Of a stretch of DNA of 64,000 bases, positions 12,093 through 23,565 are shown in pieces. The DNA is from Anarhynchus alexandrinus (lineage: Eukaryota > Chordata > Aves > Charadriiformes > Charadriidae), in contig VUYV01000062.1 of the NCBI GenBank assembly GCA_008711295.1, positions 4,170,330 to 4,234,329 of the forward strand, written 5' to 3'. The notes under the pieces are model-generated. The model worked only from the letters and a program-made list of their open reading frames with translations. It was not told the DNA's origin and ran no database searches. A program made the position numbers and the translations under genes. Within the stretch, counting starts at the first letter, position 1, and every line of letters begins with the position of its first letter.

Positions 12093-12654
12093 AATATTGA
12101 GGCTCAAATATTTTTGCTGTGGCTTTCTTAAGACCCAGCGAGGTAACGTTATTAAATAAATACGAAACATGGCAGAGTAGATGACACCGGCACGGCTCTC
12201 AAGGAAGAGTACCCTTTTACATTACATACAGGCACGCTGCCATAAAAATACAAGTATAACACAGTGGCAGAAGCTATTGGGCTTTGTTAGAGAGCTAAAA
12301 CTCGGTGTTATGCTGCTAGAGAAAGAGCAGGGAAAAAAGTTTTACACACAAAGAAGGGGCCAATTTATTAGGGTTCACGTTTGAATAATATGGCTGTATT
12401 TCTTCCTTTTCTTCATGGAAGGAAGGGATTCCATATTGTTACGGAAAGCGTGCATGCATGGGTACCTCTCTGACAAACCGTCTTTGTGAACATAAAGGCT
12501 CTATAAATCTGATTCTGTGTATCTCAACTTTGAGGGAGTGGAGGGGAACACAGTATGTGCAGATAACAAAATTAACATCTGAAAAACACATTGTTTTCCT
12601 TTCATCTGAGGTATAACACAGATTCATTAGGAGATCTGCATGCTTCTGTACCTT
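12093..12654. other. Intergenic sequence
   Basis: Composition returns to A+T-rich right after the CpG patch. Frames are at most 67 codons. No repeat or motif cluster of note. Confidence 0.6.
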
Positions 12655-12805
12655 TCCCCTTAATATTAGAATGAATGAGTGCTATTTACATATGTCATTA
12701 GTGGGAAAATCCCCCACAGAGGAGCGTACTGAATCCTAATTTGCACTGAATAAAATGCTTTATGATGTAAGACTGTCAGGCACCCCAGTCAGTGCAAATG
12801 AATGT
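12655..12805. promoter_or_regulatory. Candidate regulatory block with 11-bp inverted repeat
   Basis: ATTTGCACTGA at 12739-12749 is the perfect reverse complement of TCAGTGCAAAT at 12789-12799, with 39 bases between the arms. The loop shows no extended pairing, so a microRNA precursor is unlikely. Two copies of one binding site in opposite orientation are more plausible. Surrounding text (CTAATTTGCA, TTTAATCATCAC) is enhancer-like. Confidence 0.33.
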
Positions 12806-13604
12806 TTAATCATCACAAAGGGTTAGACACGACATCGTACAGAATACGTCAGACAGAATCACAGCCAATATGAACTTCCCAGTGCTCAATGACTCTTTGA
12901 TCAGTGCAATCAGAATGCATCTCAGCAACGGAAATGTTGCAAAAGTAACAAAATGCTGTCTTGTGATCACAGAAATTAAACTTATTTCAAACACTAACAC
13001 TTGGTGAGTGCATGCATGACTTGGTGAGTAAATGCAACAAGTCTAGATGCAATAATGGCAGCATTTCATGTTTTCCCATCACGATTAATATGAACCATGT
13101 TCCACCGTGTGGACGGGATTGATGAAGAGAGCTACAAACACTTGAGAGACAGAACCCTCGACCAGTCCTTTTCCTAGAGGTTTGCCATCACTGGAACTAC
13201 AGACCTGCTGATACAACCATGCGTAAAATGATCAAAACAACAGCGTGATCTCAACACGCTGTTGCCTATACTCTGGATGATAATTTTTCCCCTTGGTATT
13301 TTGCTTCTGTCTACATAGAGCTATTATGGGGTCCTCCTGTGACCCTCATCAAATTCTGTGACCTGTGTAATACAGGAAATCAGACTGCAAGGGTTTACAG
13401 TTGCTGTTGACACTAAAACAGCAGAATCCCCTTACATGTCAGATAGTAGCCGTGCTGTGTCATTAATGATAGCCTTGACAACAGATGAATCTAAGACAAA
13501 AAAACATTTATTCTCCTATGAAAAATTCAGCGTTAAAGAAAATAAGCAAAACCCATGGCAGACCTTTTCTCTTCCGTACAGAGAGAGCTTAATGGTACCA
13601 AATG
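12806..13604. other. Intergenic sequence
   Basis: An 11-base direct repeat ACTTGGTGAGT occurs at 12999-13009 and 13019-13029. A 114-codon plus frame (13358-13702) runs into the poly(A) tract at its 3' end and would encode a Lys run. It starts at a non-ATG codon and has no known domain, so it is not called. Confidence 0.5.
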
Positions 13605-13675
13605 ATGGTGAAAAAAATAAAAAAAAAAAAAAAAAAACACAAAAAACCCGCCAAACCAAAAACCCCAAACCAGTG
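13605..13675. repeat. Poly(A) followed by A/C low-complexity tract
   Basis: An A run interrupted by single T and C bases passes into an A/C-only stretch of CCAAACC-like units. It could be a degenerate retroposon tail on the plus strand, but no element body is recognisable upstream. Confidence 0.8.
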
Positions 13676-15899
13676 AAATACTGTTGTTCTGTGGAGACTT
13701 GATTCTAAAATATTTGGGTTTCCTAATTTACACTTTTCAACTGTTTGTGATTCTCCATAGCCTGGAGTTAATTACCAAGTTCTTGTTGATTCCACTGGTA
13801 CCAGATCAGGACTATTATTTGAAATTTATCCCTGTGAAGAAATCCAGGCCCATCTACCACAGAGACTGTAATCCTGAGACATCAGACCGCCAGCAAACAG
13901 AACATGGTTCTCTACACAGGATGACCTTCATTCCCTCCAAACTCTGAGCTAGTGATTTTGTCTTCAAATAATACAAATTTTCAATATTGAAACGACTAGT
14001 TCAGATTTCATTATTTACACAAATCTGGAACATAACCACATATAGACTTTCATATGCAAGGCATTAAAGCAAAAACATGTAGTCCTGCACAAGGCGCAAA
14101 AAAAGTCCTCAAATCAATAAAAGATGAGGAAAGAAGACCTCAGCCATTATTCATTAAATGCATAGATGTTAAAAAAAATAATCTGAAAAGCACAGTATAA
14201 TGGCATTATGAAAGAAACAACACAGTGTTTCCAGAAAAACTCCAAGTCTTGGGGGGAAAAATATTTAAACAGCCCAAGAATTTAAATCAGGATGTGAGAC
14301 ATTATTTAGGCCACCAGAAGATAAACTGCATATAAATCAAGCATATGCACTCTTCCCCTGCTCTTCCTAAATTAAGTATGCACTTAAATCCCAGCAACTC
14401 TAGGGAATGCATTTCCAAGGCAGGGTTGTATAGAAATAGGTGCACTCGACTGATAATACACCATACTCATAAGTTACATACTGGCTTAGCTGTGAGGCAA
14501 AGTAGACTTCATGCTGCTCTTGACCATTCTGTCACTGTAAGTATTCATGTATTTAAAATCAAGCACACACAAGCATTTTGCTGAACTGGAGCTTTACAGC
14601 AACTTAGGATCAAAGTTTGAGTATCATGAAAGCACATGGCTCCTCTTCCAGACTGCAGTAGCTTAAAATACTTGCAAGTTTAATGCTAAGAAAACTTAAT
14701 GGAATCCTGCTAGGGAAAAAAAAAGATCACCTCAGCCCTCAGAAAATGTAAGGTCTGATTGCTGCCTTGTCCCTCACATATCTTCAAACTCCCTCCATTC
14801 CTTTCTTTGTAAAGTCCCACAAAAGGTTTACTGTGGTCGTTAGGATGACACAGGCAGGACAACGAGACACTTTGCTCGTAACAAATGCATCCAGAAGAAT
14901 TCTCTCTCCTCATGGATAAAATGGAAGGAGTTGTTATCCTTCATTACTGTCTCCTGGTCTGATGCTACTGAACTGGGTATTTAGAAATCAGTGCTTAAAG
15001 CGCTTACCAGTGCACTGTCTTATTCCACGACACAGACAGAAGAACTTCATAGTTTCCTGCCCAGGGGAAGCTCATTTGTGAAGGCAATGGTTGCCAACTT
15101 CGCAGGAAAGACAGCCTTTTCCCCTGTTCAAACATATTCTTTGAGTTTTGATTTCCACACTGTTTCAAGCAATACGGCACGCAGACAAGAGATTAAACAT
15201 CTATGGAAGTCAAAATCTCATAAATCATTAGCTGACCTGTTACTGCCTTACTTCATCCTTTCCAGGTGTCACACAAAAATCAGCAACCTCCAACTCAAAC
15301 TTTCTTCCTGTTTTCATGCTACTACTCACTCCACCAGGCTTAGCTGGCTAAAAAGAAAAGAGAGGGAAAGAGAGAGGCTGAGAGACAGTAAGAAGGAAGT
15401 AAAACAAAACACAAATTTTTCTCATTAGGAAACCATATAACGTTAAAGTAGGCAGCATCTGAAAGCATACATTTATAATGATCCAGTCTGCGTGAATACC
15501 ATCTTTCCTTCAGGATACTGTTAGCCAGTTCTCTTGTATTCAACTCTACATTTACATATAGATTGAACCTTTCTAGAAAGCAATTTTACGCATTTTGTCT
15601 TAATATTTTTCTCATTAACATTGCACATAGATTAAGCTTCTTGAGAAGGAAAAGACATACCTGGATATCACTGGCACAATTTCTAGAGATCATGTTTGCT
15701 TTTGAAGAAAAATATGTAATAAAAGACTAATAAACACAAGACTGGTCACAAGTGAATTTTCAAGAATCAGATAAAAAAAAATTACAGAAATTGCTCTGGT
15801 GCTCTTAAAACAAACACTTCCTTAATTACCTCCTCTGGTGGGAAGTAACAATAGAAGAAAAACAGCAGCAAAATTGCCTGTAAAACAAACTTCTCTCAC
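13676..15899. other. Intergenic sequence, no recognisable gene
   Basis: Ordinary A+T-rich sequence. A 145-codon plus frame (14991-15428) begins at GTG, has no recognisable domain and ends in a low-complexity Arg/Glu/Lys segment encoded by a GAGA-rich patch near 15355-15390. It is not called as a gene. No interspersed repeat identified. Confidence 0.5.
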
Positions 15900-16020
15900 A
15901 GGGCTTAGTACTTCAGTGAGCATCATTAGTCCTAATCAATCAGAGCATTTAATCATATGCTCAAGTTTAGGCTTACAGATAAGCATATGCACAGTCAGAT
16001 AAGGCTAGGTATTGTGCTGA
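15900..16020. promoter_or_regulatory. Short candidate homeodomain-rich block
   Basis: Contains CTAATCAATCAG (PBX/HOX type, about 15932-15943), then GAGCATTTAATCATATGCTC, a near-palindrome around a TAATCAT core. No frame or repeat explains it. Inference from motifs. Confidence 0.28.
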
Positions 16021-19000
16021 ACTGGGGCTGAAGTACTCAGCATCCAGCAGGATTATGCTGCACTACTGAAATCTAAATTTTCTTCATGTCTTATTTGCAG
16101 ACTGGGTGTAGGATTCAAATTAGAGGGAGGATTAAGAAAAAAAAAAAGTCCTCATGATAGCAGGGCCAGGCTAAGCAAACATTTCATATACACACCAGAA
16201 GAAAGATGAAAGGAAAGCAGCTGCCCTTCCATGGGCAGAAATTCTTATCTGCTGACCGAACCTTTGTTGGTTTGAGAAAGCACAAGTGGTCTGCATTGGC
16301 GGAAGGTTCAAAGCAATTTTTTTAATAGATAATGCAATCAAAAGTCTGTCTATCTGTTGAAATATTTAGAAGAACAAGATATCACTTTGACCTCCCTACA
16401 CCTGCGACCTTTGTCAAAGGCTTTAAGAAGTGCCTTACACTTGTTTATGTTTTTTATCTTTAATAGGCTTCTGCATTTTTCAAAGATAAACATTTCGTGA
16501 ACTCCTTTGAGCAAAAAATATATTCTGTAACTTTTAGCCAGTACTTCTATATTGCCTTCATCAAGGAGTTGCATATGCAGGTATACTACCAAAACAAAAA
16601 TCAACATGAAAACCACAAGTCAACTGCGGTTGTTGTGGAGGAACATAAAGTTCTGGTCTGCCTATGGCTGATGCACATTAAAACCAAAAAATGAATTAGT
16701 TTCAGGGAACTTACTAGAGAGAAGTGAGAATGGAAAATAGTGTGTTTCTGTTCTATCTGGTATAAATTATCTCAATATTTACATCTTCTTAGAAAGAATA
16801 ATATAGAAGCAAACAAGAACTCCATTAAAGAGTTTACCTGTACAAATTTTAACATTTTGGCAACAGTGAACAGTTTCTGAGATTAAATCACGCAGAACAG
16901 CGTCTTGCGAGTTCCCAGGACAAAAAATGAAATGGGATGAACATCTACTATGTAGACTTTTACTAGCGAAATTTGCGTACGGGGGAATAGTCAACTGCCA
17001 TCTCTTTAGTCCTGTGTTTACAGTACTGGAAGGGATCCAGAAAAAGTAAATTCAATTCCTGGGTTTGCCACTTCATGCCTGTACTTACAAACGGGGACAG
17101 TGCTGCATGCCTTTCCTGAGAAGTGGCTCAAGTGCCAAAGAGCAGTAAATGTTACTCTTCTATTCTAGATCTACCACCACCTTTCATTCACTAGCTGCTC
17201 CTGTTATTGAGTGTCATCTCACTTTTTCCTTTCATCCAAACATCTTCCAAATACGTTGATTACACTGTATACTACTTTCTATCTGCAAGACCATGCTTTG
17301 GTTTGCTGTTTCTAATTAATCACTACACAGGTGTATTTGCTGGCACTGACCCATTCAATACACTCAACATACCTGGCCCAAGTTTTCTAAGCTATTAGCA
17401 AAAGTAACTAATTTTTTTTCCATAGCTCATAATCTTTTTGAAGGAAGTGATGCCATACCGGTTATCCTTCTGCCTTTTGTAATGCCCTTGCTGGCTCAAA
17501 ATTTATAGCTCCTCAGTGCTTTATATCTCCACTCCTGAAGCCAAAATTTGCTGCTACAAGCAAGTATAGATCCCCCAAATCCATTTATGCCAAGGCTGAA
17601 TTCAGCCCCTATGCCAATAAAACTTCCATTTGTATTAAAAGTCTCTACTGCATTGGAAAGACACGTGAGTTGGAATTACTTAGATTTTTGTGGGGATTTA
17701 TTCTCTGATCTGATGGGTCCTCAAGCCAGATTCATCCAGACACCAGTACAGTCAGGATCAGGCAGTTTGTGCGTTTACTATCTGTGGCTGTGGACTGGTT
17801 TCGCTAAGGACTTCAAAAACTTCTCAGACGCTGGAGAACAGCTGAGGCTATTCTCAGGCAACTGGTGTGGCCACATCAGTGCAGAGAACAAGTCCGACAT
17901 CAGCAGCGTTTCTCCCTGAGGACCACGGAGCAGTGTTACCTTCCTGATGGCCCTTATATGATGGCTACGTTACCCTCAAAAAGTGAAGCAAAGTAGAGCT
18001 GACTTCCCCCCTTACCTCTGAGGATGGGAAAATAGCAAGCGAAAAAAGTCCTGAGCAGAAATGTTTTATTATTTCAGCAGTGTTAACAGCCGGATCAGTG
18101 CTAGGCAAAGTTCATTTATTTATAACCTGGGAAACAGCTTACAACTTTCTAAAGGTCTTAGTCTTGTTCACGCATCTCTGAGTCTTGTCCCAGCGTTACT
18201 CAGTCTGACCCAAGACAAAGTCAGTCTGGAGGTAAGTCCTTTCAAACGAAACCGCCTTACTCGAAGACAAATTAGGTAGGAACAGAATATACAGATCTGT
18301 CTCAGTGCTTCACCAAACCTACTATCCATATGTCTCACTTCAAGGACTCATCTTTGCGGGAGGATTAATGTCAGCGAGTTAGTCCCAGACAGAATTTGCA
18401 GTCCGGTTTTATTCAAAACCAAGAAACTCTCTCCTGTCCCCTGCAGCCCACTATGGGAGTACTTTTAGTCATCACATTCAGTTTTTTGGAAGCCAGAGCT
18501 GGATCCTGCAGCAGCAGATAGGCCAGAGCAGCGATGCTGGCAGTAGGGATGCTGTGAAGCACAACAAGCTGTAATTGCGGGGAAAAAAAAAGGGGTAGAG
18601 AAAGAACAGGAAGATGGAGTTTATAGTTCGGCAGCAATCACAGGAAAAAAGTTAGTGTGGCAGATTTATAGACTTCATGAAAAAGAGATTATGAAACAGT
18701 AACAAAAATATGGCAAAATAGACAGGTATGTAGGATTTTCTTTCTTTAGGTTTAACAGAACGCTTAGACTAACGTGATTCTTTTGTTATACTAGATAATA
18801 TTTTTGAGAAACAGCATTACAAAAGGTTAAACATAGAACAGATGTAAGTTATAAAATACAAGCTGATCAAAGCTCGGATTTTGAGACAGATATGTTAGCA
18901 AATGATGATAAATCAGTCCCCCTAGAATTGTAAGAAGCAGACAAATGTAACTACGCAAGAGTGAAAGTCAAGAGTTGAAAATAGGGAAGGGAAGAAAAAG

Positions 19001-20119
19001 AGTGGAAACAAATGTTGAAGTTAATTCCAGACAACCTGTACAGAACATCGACTGACTATATTCCACAAAAAGGGAATAATATCTACTGACACACACCCAG
19101 TTTGATTTCAAAATAGGACTCAAAGGCTTTAAATTCTTAACATTGGCTTAATGTATACAAAATTCTCTTCATTTCCTATTTAGCAGCTGCTCTTCTCAAA
19201 AGTTTTTAAATTTCAGTAAGATCTACACTCTCATGATTAAAGTTATAAAAGAGGTAGAAAATTTTTTAAAAGCAGGTATGCACTACAGAGCTGAAACCAT
19301 TTTTAGTTACGTTGCTGGTATTCTTTTAAAAGGCAAAAAACCCAAACCAACAACTTATTAACGCATCTGAGTTAGGACAAAATATATTGAAATTCAGACA
19401 GTTGAATGAGAGCTGAAGGTTCAACTCCTTTCCGTTTAGTAGGTAAATAAATAAAACACAGTGAGAAACACACTATTTACCAAGACGTAAATGAAACAGA
19501 AAACATTTGAAAGACCAAGAAAAAGGAGGTAATTGTTAGGACTGTCAGCAGGGGACCACTGCGATAATTTGATCTGAACTCTGCTAACAAATCACTGCAC
19601 CATTCTTTTTACTTTAGTATCTGTTTATGCTTCTACAAATTGAAACCCCACTGGCAATGCACTGAAGAACAGAGCTCAGCACAATAACACATCAGCCTGG
19701 CGATTAGTTCAAGGTGGGGAAGGATTAGTTGACCATCCCAAACCTACAGTCCTCCTCAATATTTTGTCTTTCCCTGCTGAGGTAAAAGGGTGCAGACATA
19801 TGTAAGTAATAAACTAACAGGCTTCCATCTACTTGAGGTTGAGTGGAAGGAATGCAGAACAAAACTATAAAAAAAATAATAGACAAAGGGGTAGTGAAGA
19901 CTTAGGGGAACTTAATACCACATCTGCTAAGCTATGCTGGGATGTAGCACCAGGATGCCCATAAGTTTTTAAAGATATAACTATGCCTTTTTGTGATCTT
20001 GCAGCACACTGTTACGGCCTAAGCATGCCAACATTTAGAACTGACACAAGATCAAAAGGCTGATAAATGAGAGGAAAGGGGATGTTTGACCCACTAAACC
20101 ATATTCTACAAGAATTCAA
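16021..20119. other. Intergenic sequence, no recognisable gene
   Basis: Four kilobases without a supported feature. The longest frame is 123 codons (17548-17919, plus), starting at a non-ATG codon with no recognised domain. An A run lies near 16137-16147 and another near 18583-18590. Several stretches look like eroded unique sequence. I found no CR1, LTR or DNA-transposon signature. Confidence 0.5.
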
Positions 20120-20420
20120 GGCTTTTTAAAGCAATAAGAAAAGTAATACATTACTGCATCTTGAATATATTGTGACATTCTTTTCCAAGAAACAAAACTA
20201 ATATCTAGATTCATTATATACTTTTATGCATATATACGCACAGACACACGCATGAGTACATATGTTCACGCTTATTTATGTGAGCATATTTTACATTGTA
20301 ACAAGCTTATGAAAATTTCATTTCTGATGAAAGTTATATGAAAATCATTTGGAAATGAACTTAATTTGGGGTGCAGTTATTTATGGGTCCAATTTATGAC
20401 TAGCTAAATATATAACAACA
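20120..20420. promoter_or_regulatory. Candidate A+T-rich regulatory block
   Basis: A run of TATGCATATATA, TTTATG and AATTTATGAC words with interspersed CA/TG alternation lies around 20220-20290. No frame or repeat covers it. It could equally be plain A+T-rich spacer. Confidence 0.22.
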
Positions 20421-22710
20421 GCAAGCAACAAAAAGGCAGGGAAAGCGAGCACAGAATTTGAAAGTTGACTGAAGTAGAACAGGTTGGTTTTTCTGTTTTA
20501 GCTAGTCCATGACATACACTAAACTTCTGCCACTGCTGAATTCAAGGTGAATTTTGTGATCTAAATGAAGCCAGTCTGAGTTTTGTTCATTTATTTCACC
20601 AGGGCCAGGATTCCACCAGTCCCACCATGTCATCAAGCCTCCAGAAAAGGGCTATGAATCTTTTACAGGCTACAGGCTCTAAGCAGCAATGGCCATTATT
20701 AAACATCCAAACCCAGTAGTTTTAAAATTGATATTTAATGAAGAACGTACCAATAGCAAATGCTACACATTTGAAAACTTCCTCTATTCTGGGATATTTC
20801 TCTTCAGTGTCACATCATGGTTTTGTATATCCTATTTTTTAAAGAAACAGATGCACAACCTAACCCCTAAATATCATGCTCTGCTATGATCTACCGTGAA
20901 TACCAGCTGAGGAGTCACCAAGCTCCAAACGGTGTGCACGGAAGCATGCAGTACCATCAGTGATAGCAGCCGCCCTGCCTGAGCCACGGCCCTTTTGCAG
21001 ATTTCTCAATATGCAAGAAATCACAGCTGCTCTGCGCACGGCCCTTATATCTCTCTTCACGCCACTGAGCAGTTTGGAGGGGGAGCGTAGCGTGGAAGTG
21101 GCTTTCCTCACCCCCAGCCCCTCTCAGTGACTTTGAGGTACTGTGTACTCTCCAGAGGAGGAATTTAGCATCAGCAGTTTCTGCGCTAATCTCTCCTAAG
21201 AGCTTTAGGTGCTCAGCACTTTTGGAAATCAAGTTAATAACTATTAACGACATGGAAGGATGAGAACTGAGTCTTCACGGTACTCCTTATTCAAGCATTT
21301 TTCACATCAAATTCAAGTGGAAATTTAGCTGTGTTAGGTGAGAGGATTACTGAAAAGGATCCAGCACCTTCAAAAAAACTGAGAAACGCAATTAAATTAA
21401 ATTTGGATGTGAAAGCGATGAGATATTCTGATTCTCCTGAGGATTCAGAAACATTCTCCTCACAAATAACAGAGTTGTATAAAGGTACTAGGGGCACGAG
21501 GAGCAGCTTATAAAAAAGGTAAAATGATACCTGAGAAGGCTGAGAAGCTATTCACCCCTTAAGTCCGTATGTGAGGAAGAAGCATCCGATGCCCTTAGTT
21601 TTGGGCATTTCAACACTCACCAACTACATTGTCTAGTATGGAGATGTTGGCACTTTTTAAAATTAGCTAGCTCAGATAAGAGTTATCGTAACGCAGAACT
21701 CACCTCAAGCTGACCACCTCCATCCTTCCCCAGCTTCCAGGCCACTGCAGCTACTCTGCTAGTAAAGCCGTCTAGTTTAAAATGTAGACTGAGTATGCCC
21801 ATGTAATTAAAAGGCTGTGCCCATCAGCATGTAAATCACGGCATAAGAAGTGGATGATCGGTATGTGACACTCAGTGTCCGCTGTACAGACAGGGGACTT
21901 CCCTACTTTGGAATGCTGTTTTCCATCTCAAGCTGTTCTCCTCCTTCCCGGTTCAGCCCCGCGTGCCAGCCAGGATGGATGTTGTAACACAGGCAGGGAG
22001 CTGGTGACATCTGGGAGTGGGGAAGGCAAGCAAGCATGTCAAAAGATATGCTCAGAATCAATTTTTAGAAGTGGGTAAAAATAACATTGTTTGACTCACT
22101 ACAAAAAAGACCAGGCAGGAGAGAAGCCTCTTTGTAGACAGATCTGGGTAAATTTGCATCTTGTCAGATGCACAAAACAATTAGTTGAAAAAGCGCAGAG
22201 AACACCTACAGATTGTAGGCAATGTTATTTCTACAGCTGCAGAACAAAGATCAAAGCACTCAATAAAAAACTTCAGAAGACCTGAGAAACTACTTTGCAA
22301 CAGTTCAACTTTTTCCATCAAACCATCCCCCTCAACCATCACTAAATGTTAGGAGTCACCTGCGTATATCAAAGGAGCAGGTCCGAGTGCTGAAGCCATT
22401 CCACCACAGTTACAAACACATCAGCTGTCAAAGTAAATGAATCTGTAGCACAAACATAGCAGCACCTATCTATAAAGCTTTGTATTTTAATTTTAACAAA
22501 CTTGAAAAGAAAATCACTGCCAGAAATGCTAATATGCAGAAACTGGAGATGTTGTTTTGTTTTGTTCGTGAGTGAATTCTGAGCAAACAGGTTATTTATT
22601 CTGTTAGTATCAGAAAACTTTCCATCAAATAAGTACATGACATAATTAGAGACACTGTTTCTTCCCTGGGGATATTTTGTTTTGTTTATTTTTTAAGGGG
22701 ACAGAGCAGA
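20421..22710. other. Intergenic sequence with one octamer
   Basis: Includes a perfect ATTTGCAT octamer at 22152-22159. Frames reach 98 codons (20957-21253, minus) and 89 codons (22369-22638, minus), with no known domains. No interspersed repeat recognised. Confidence 0.5.
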
Positions 22711-22806
22711 CTTTTTTTTTTTTTTTTTTTTNNNNNNNNNNNNNNNNNNNNNNNNNNNNNNNNNNNNNNNNNNNNNNNNNNNNNNNNNNNNNNNNNNNNN
22801 NNNNNN
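22711..22806. repeat. Poly(T) tract running into a 75-N assembly gap
   Basis: Twenty T residues (22712-22731) abut 75 N (22732-22806). The gap almost certainly reflects failure to resolve the homopolymer or adjacent GC-extreme sequence. Its real length is unknown. Any frame drawn through the N run is meaningless. Confidence 0.95.
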
Positions 22807-23489
22807 ACAAATAAAATAAGTTTTGTTGATTACTAGCTTTTTCATGGTAAAAATGTGTACCTGAAAGTGATAAGGGGCAGAAAGTAGAGGAACAGAACTG
22901 CCGCGGTGCGTTTCCTGCCTGCAATAAGACTACAAAGCAACCAAATTTTGACGACATCCACTGGCTGGAGCAGACCAACATGACAGACAGACTGCTTACC
23001 CCGGCCACCTTTGGGGACAGATGGCTTCGTTCTGGACCCCGCAGAACATCCATAAAATTAACACTGACTACATGTTGCTTGGTAAACAAAGGTAGTTTGA
23101 TTGATGAAGAAAAGTTGCAAGAAATCCTACAAAAACAGTCTTTCAAAGTCAGAAAAGCCACTCTGCATTTCTAACTTCCAACCCACCGGTCTAAAGCAGC
23201 CAAGTAATTTAATAAATGTATTTTAATGCAATCTTAAGTGACTTGGTTACATTAAAATCCAGTTATTGCACAACAGAATCGTTGTATTCCAAGGGAATAC
23301 AGTACAGATTTTAACTGATGTGAAAACACACAGATTTTGTTTAATAGCCTCTTAATCCTGCCAATTTTGCTAATAAGATTACCGTCTAAAAGGCAGCTAA
23401 ATAAACTGCGCTGTTGACACTTTAAACAAAACAAAAAACAAACCCCCCAAAAGCGCAATTTCTCCTGAAACGTTCTTTTCCTTTATTAT
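22807..23489. other. Intergenic sequence
   Basis: Frames up to 64 codons (22980-23174, plus) end without splice-like context. A short A/C tract lies near 23425-23450. No gene called. Confidence 0.55.
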
Positions 23490-23565
23490 GGCCCCAATCC
23501 AGCAATGGGACTACTTATGTGCTTAAAGTTAATCGAGTGCTTAAGTGCTTTGCTGGACTGAAGCC
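23490..23565. mobile_element. Short palindromic ancient amniote repeat (MITE-like remnant)
   Basis: The interval starts with GGCCCCAATCCAGCA and ends with TGCTGGACTGAAGCC, which are imperfect inverted ends. In between lie the self-similar words ATGTGCTTAAAGTTAA and GAGTGCTTAAGTGCTTTG. I recall this sequence type as a common repeat in turtle and crocodilian genomes, where full copies are longer palindromes built on AGCACTTAAGCAC. That recall is established knowledge I cannot verify here, and I do not know the family name for certain. The left arm appears internally deleted. If correct, this is a fossil that predates birds. Confidence 0.55.

Noticed and set aside
12739..12799. Possible microRNA precursor from the 11-bp arms.
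   Set aside because: The pairing does not extend into the 39-base loop, so it lacks the roughly 22-bp stem required. No known microRNA seed arrangement recognised.
17548..17919. 123-codon plus frame with fairly protein-like composition.
   Set aside because: Starts at a non-ATG codon, matches no family I know, and lacks splice context or a neighbouring exon.
22646..23161. 171-codon minus frame.
   Set aside because: It exists only because the 75-N gap was read through. Neither half is convincing.
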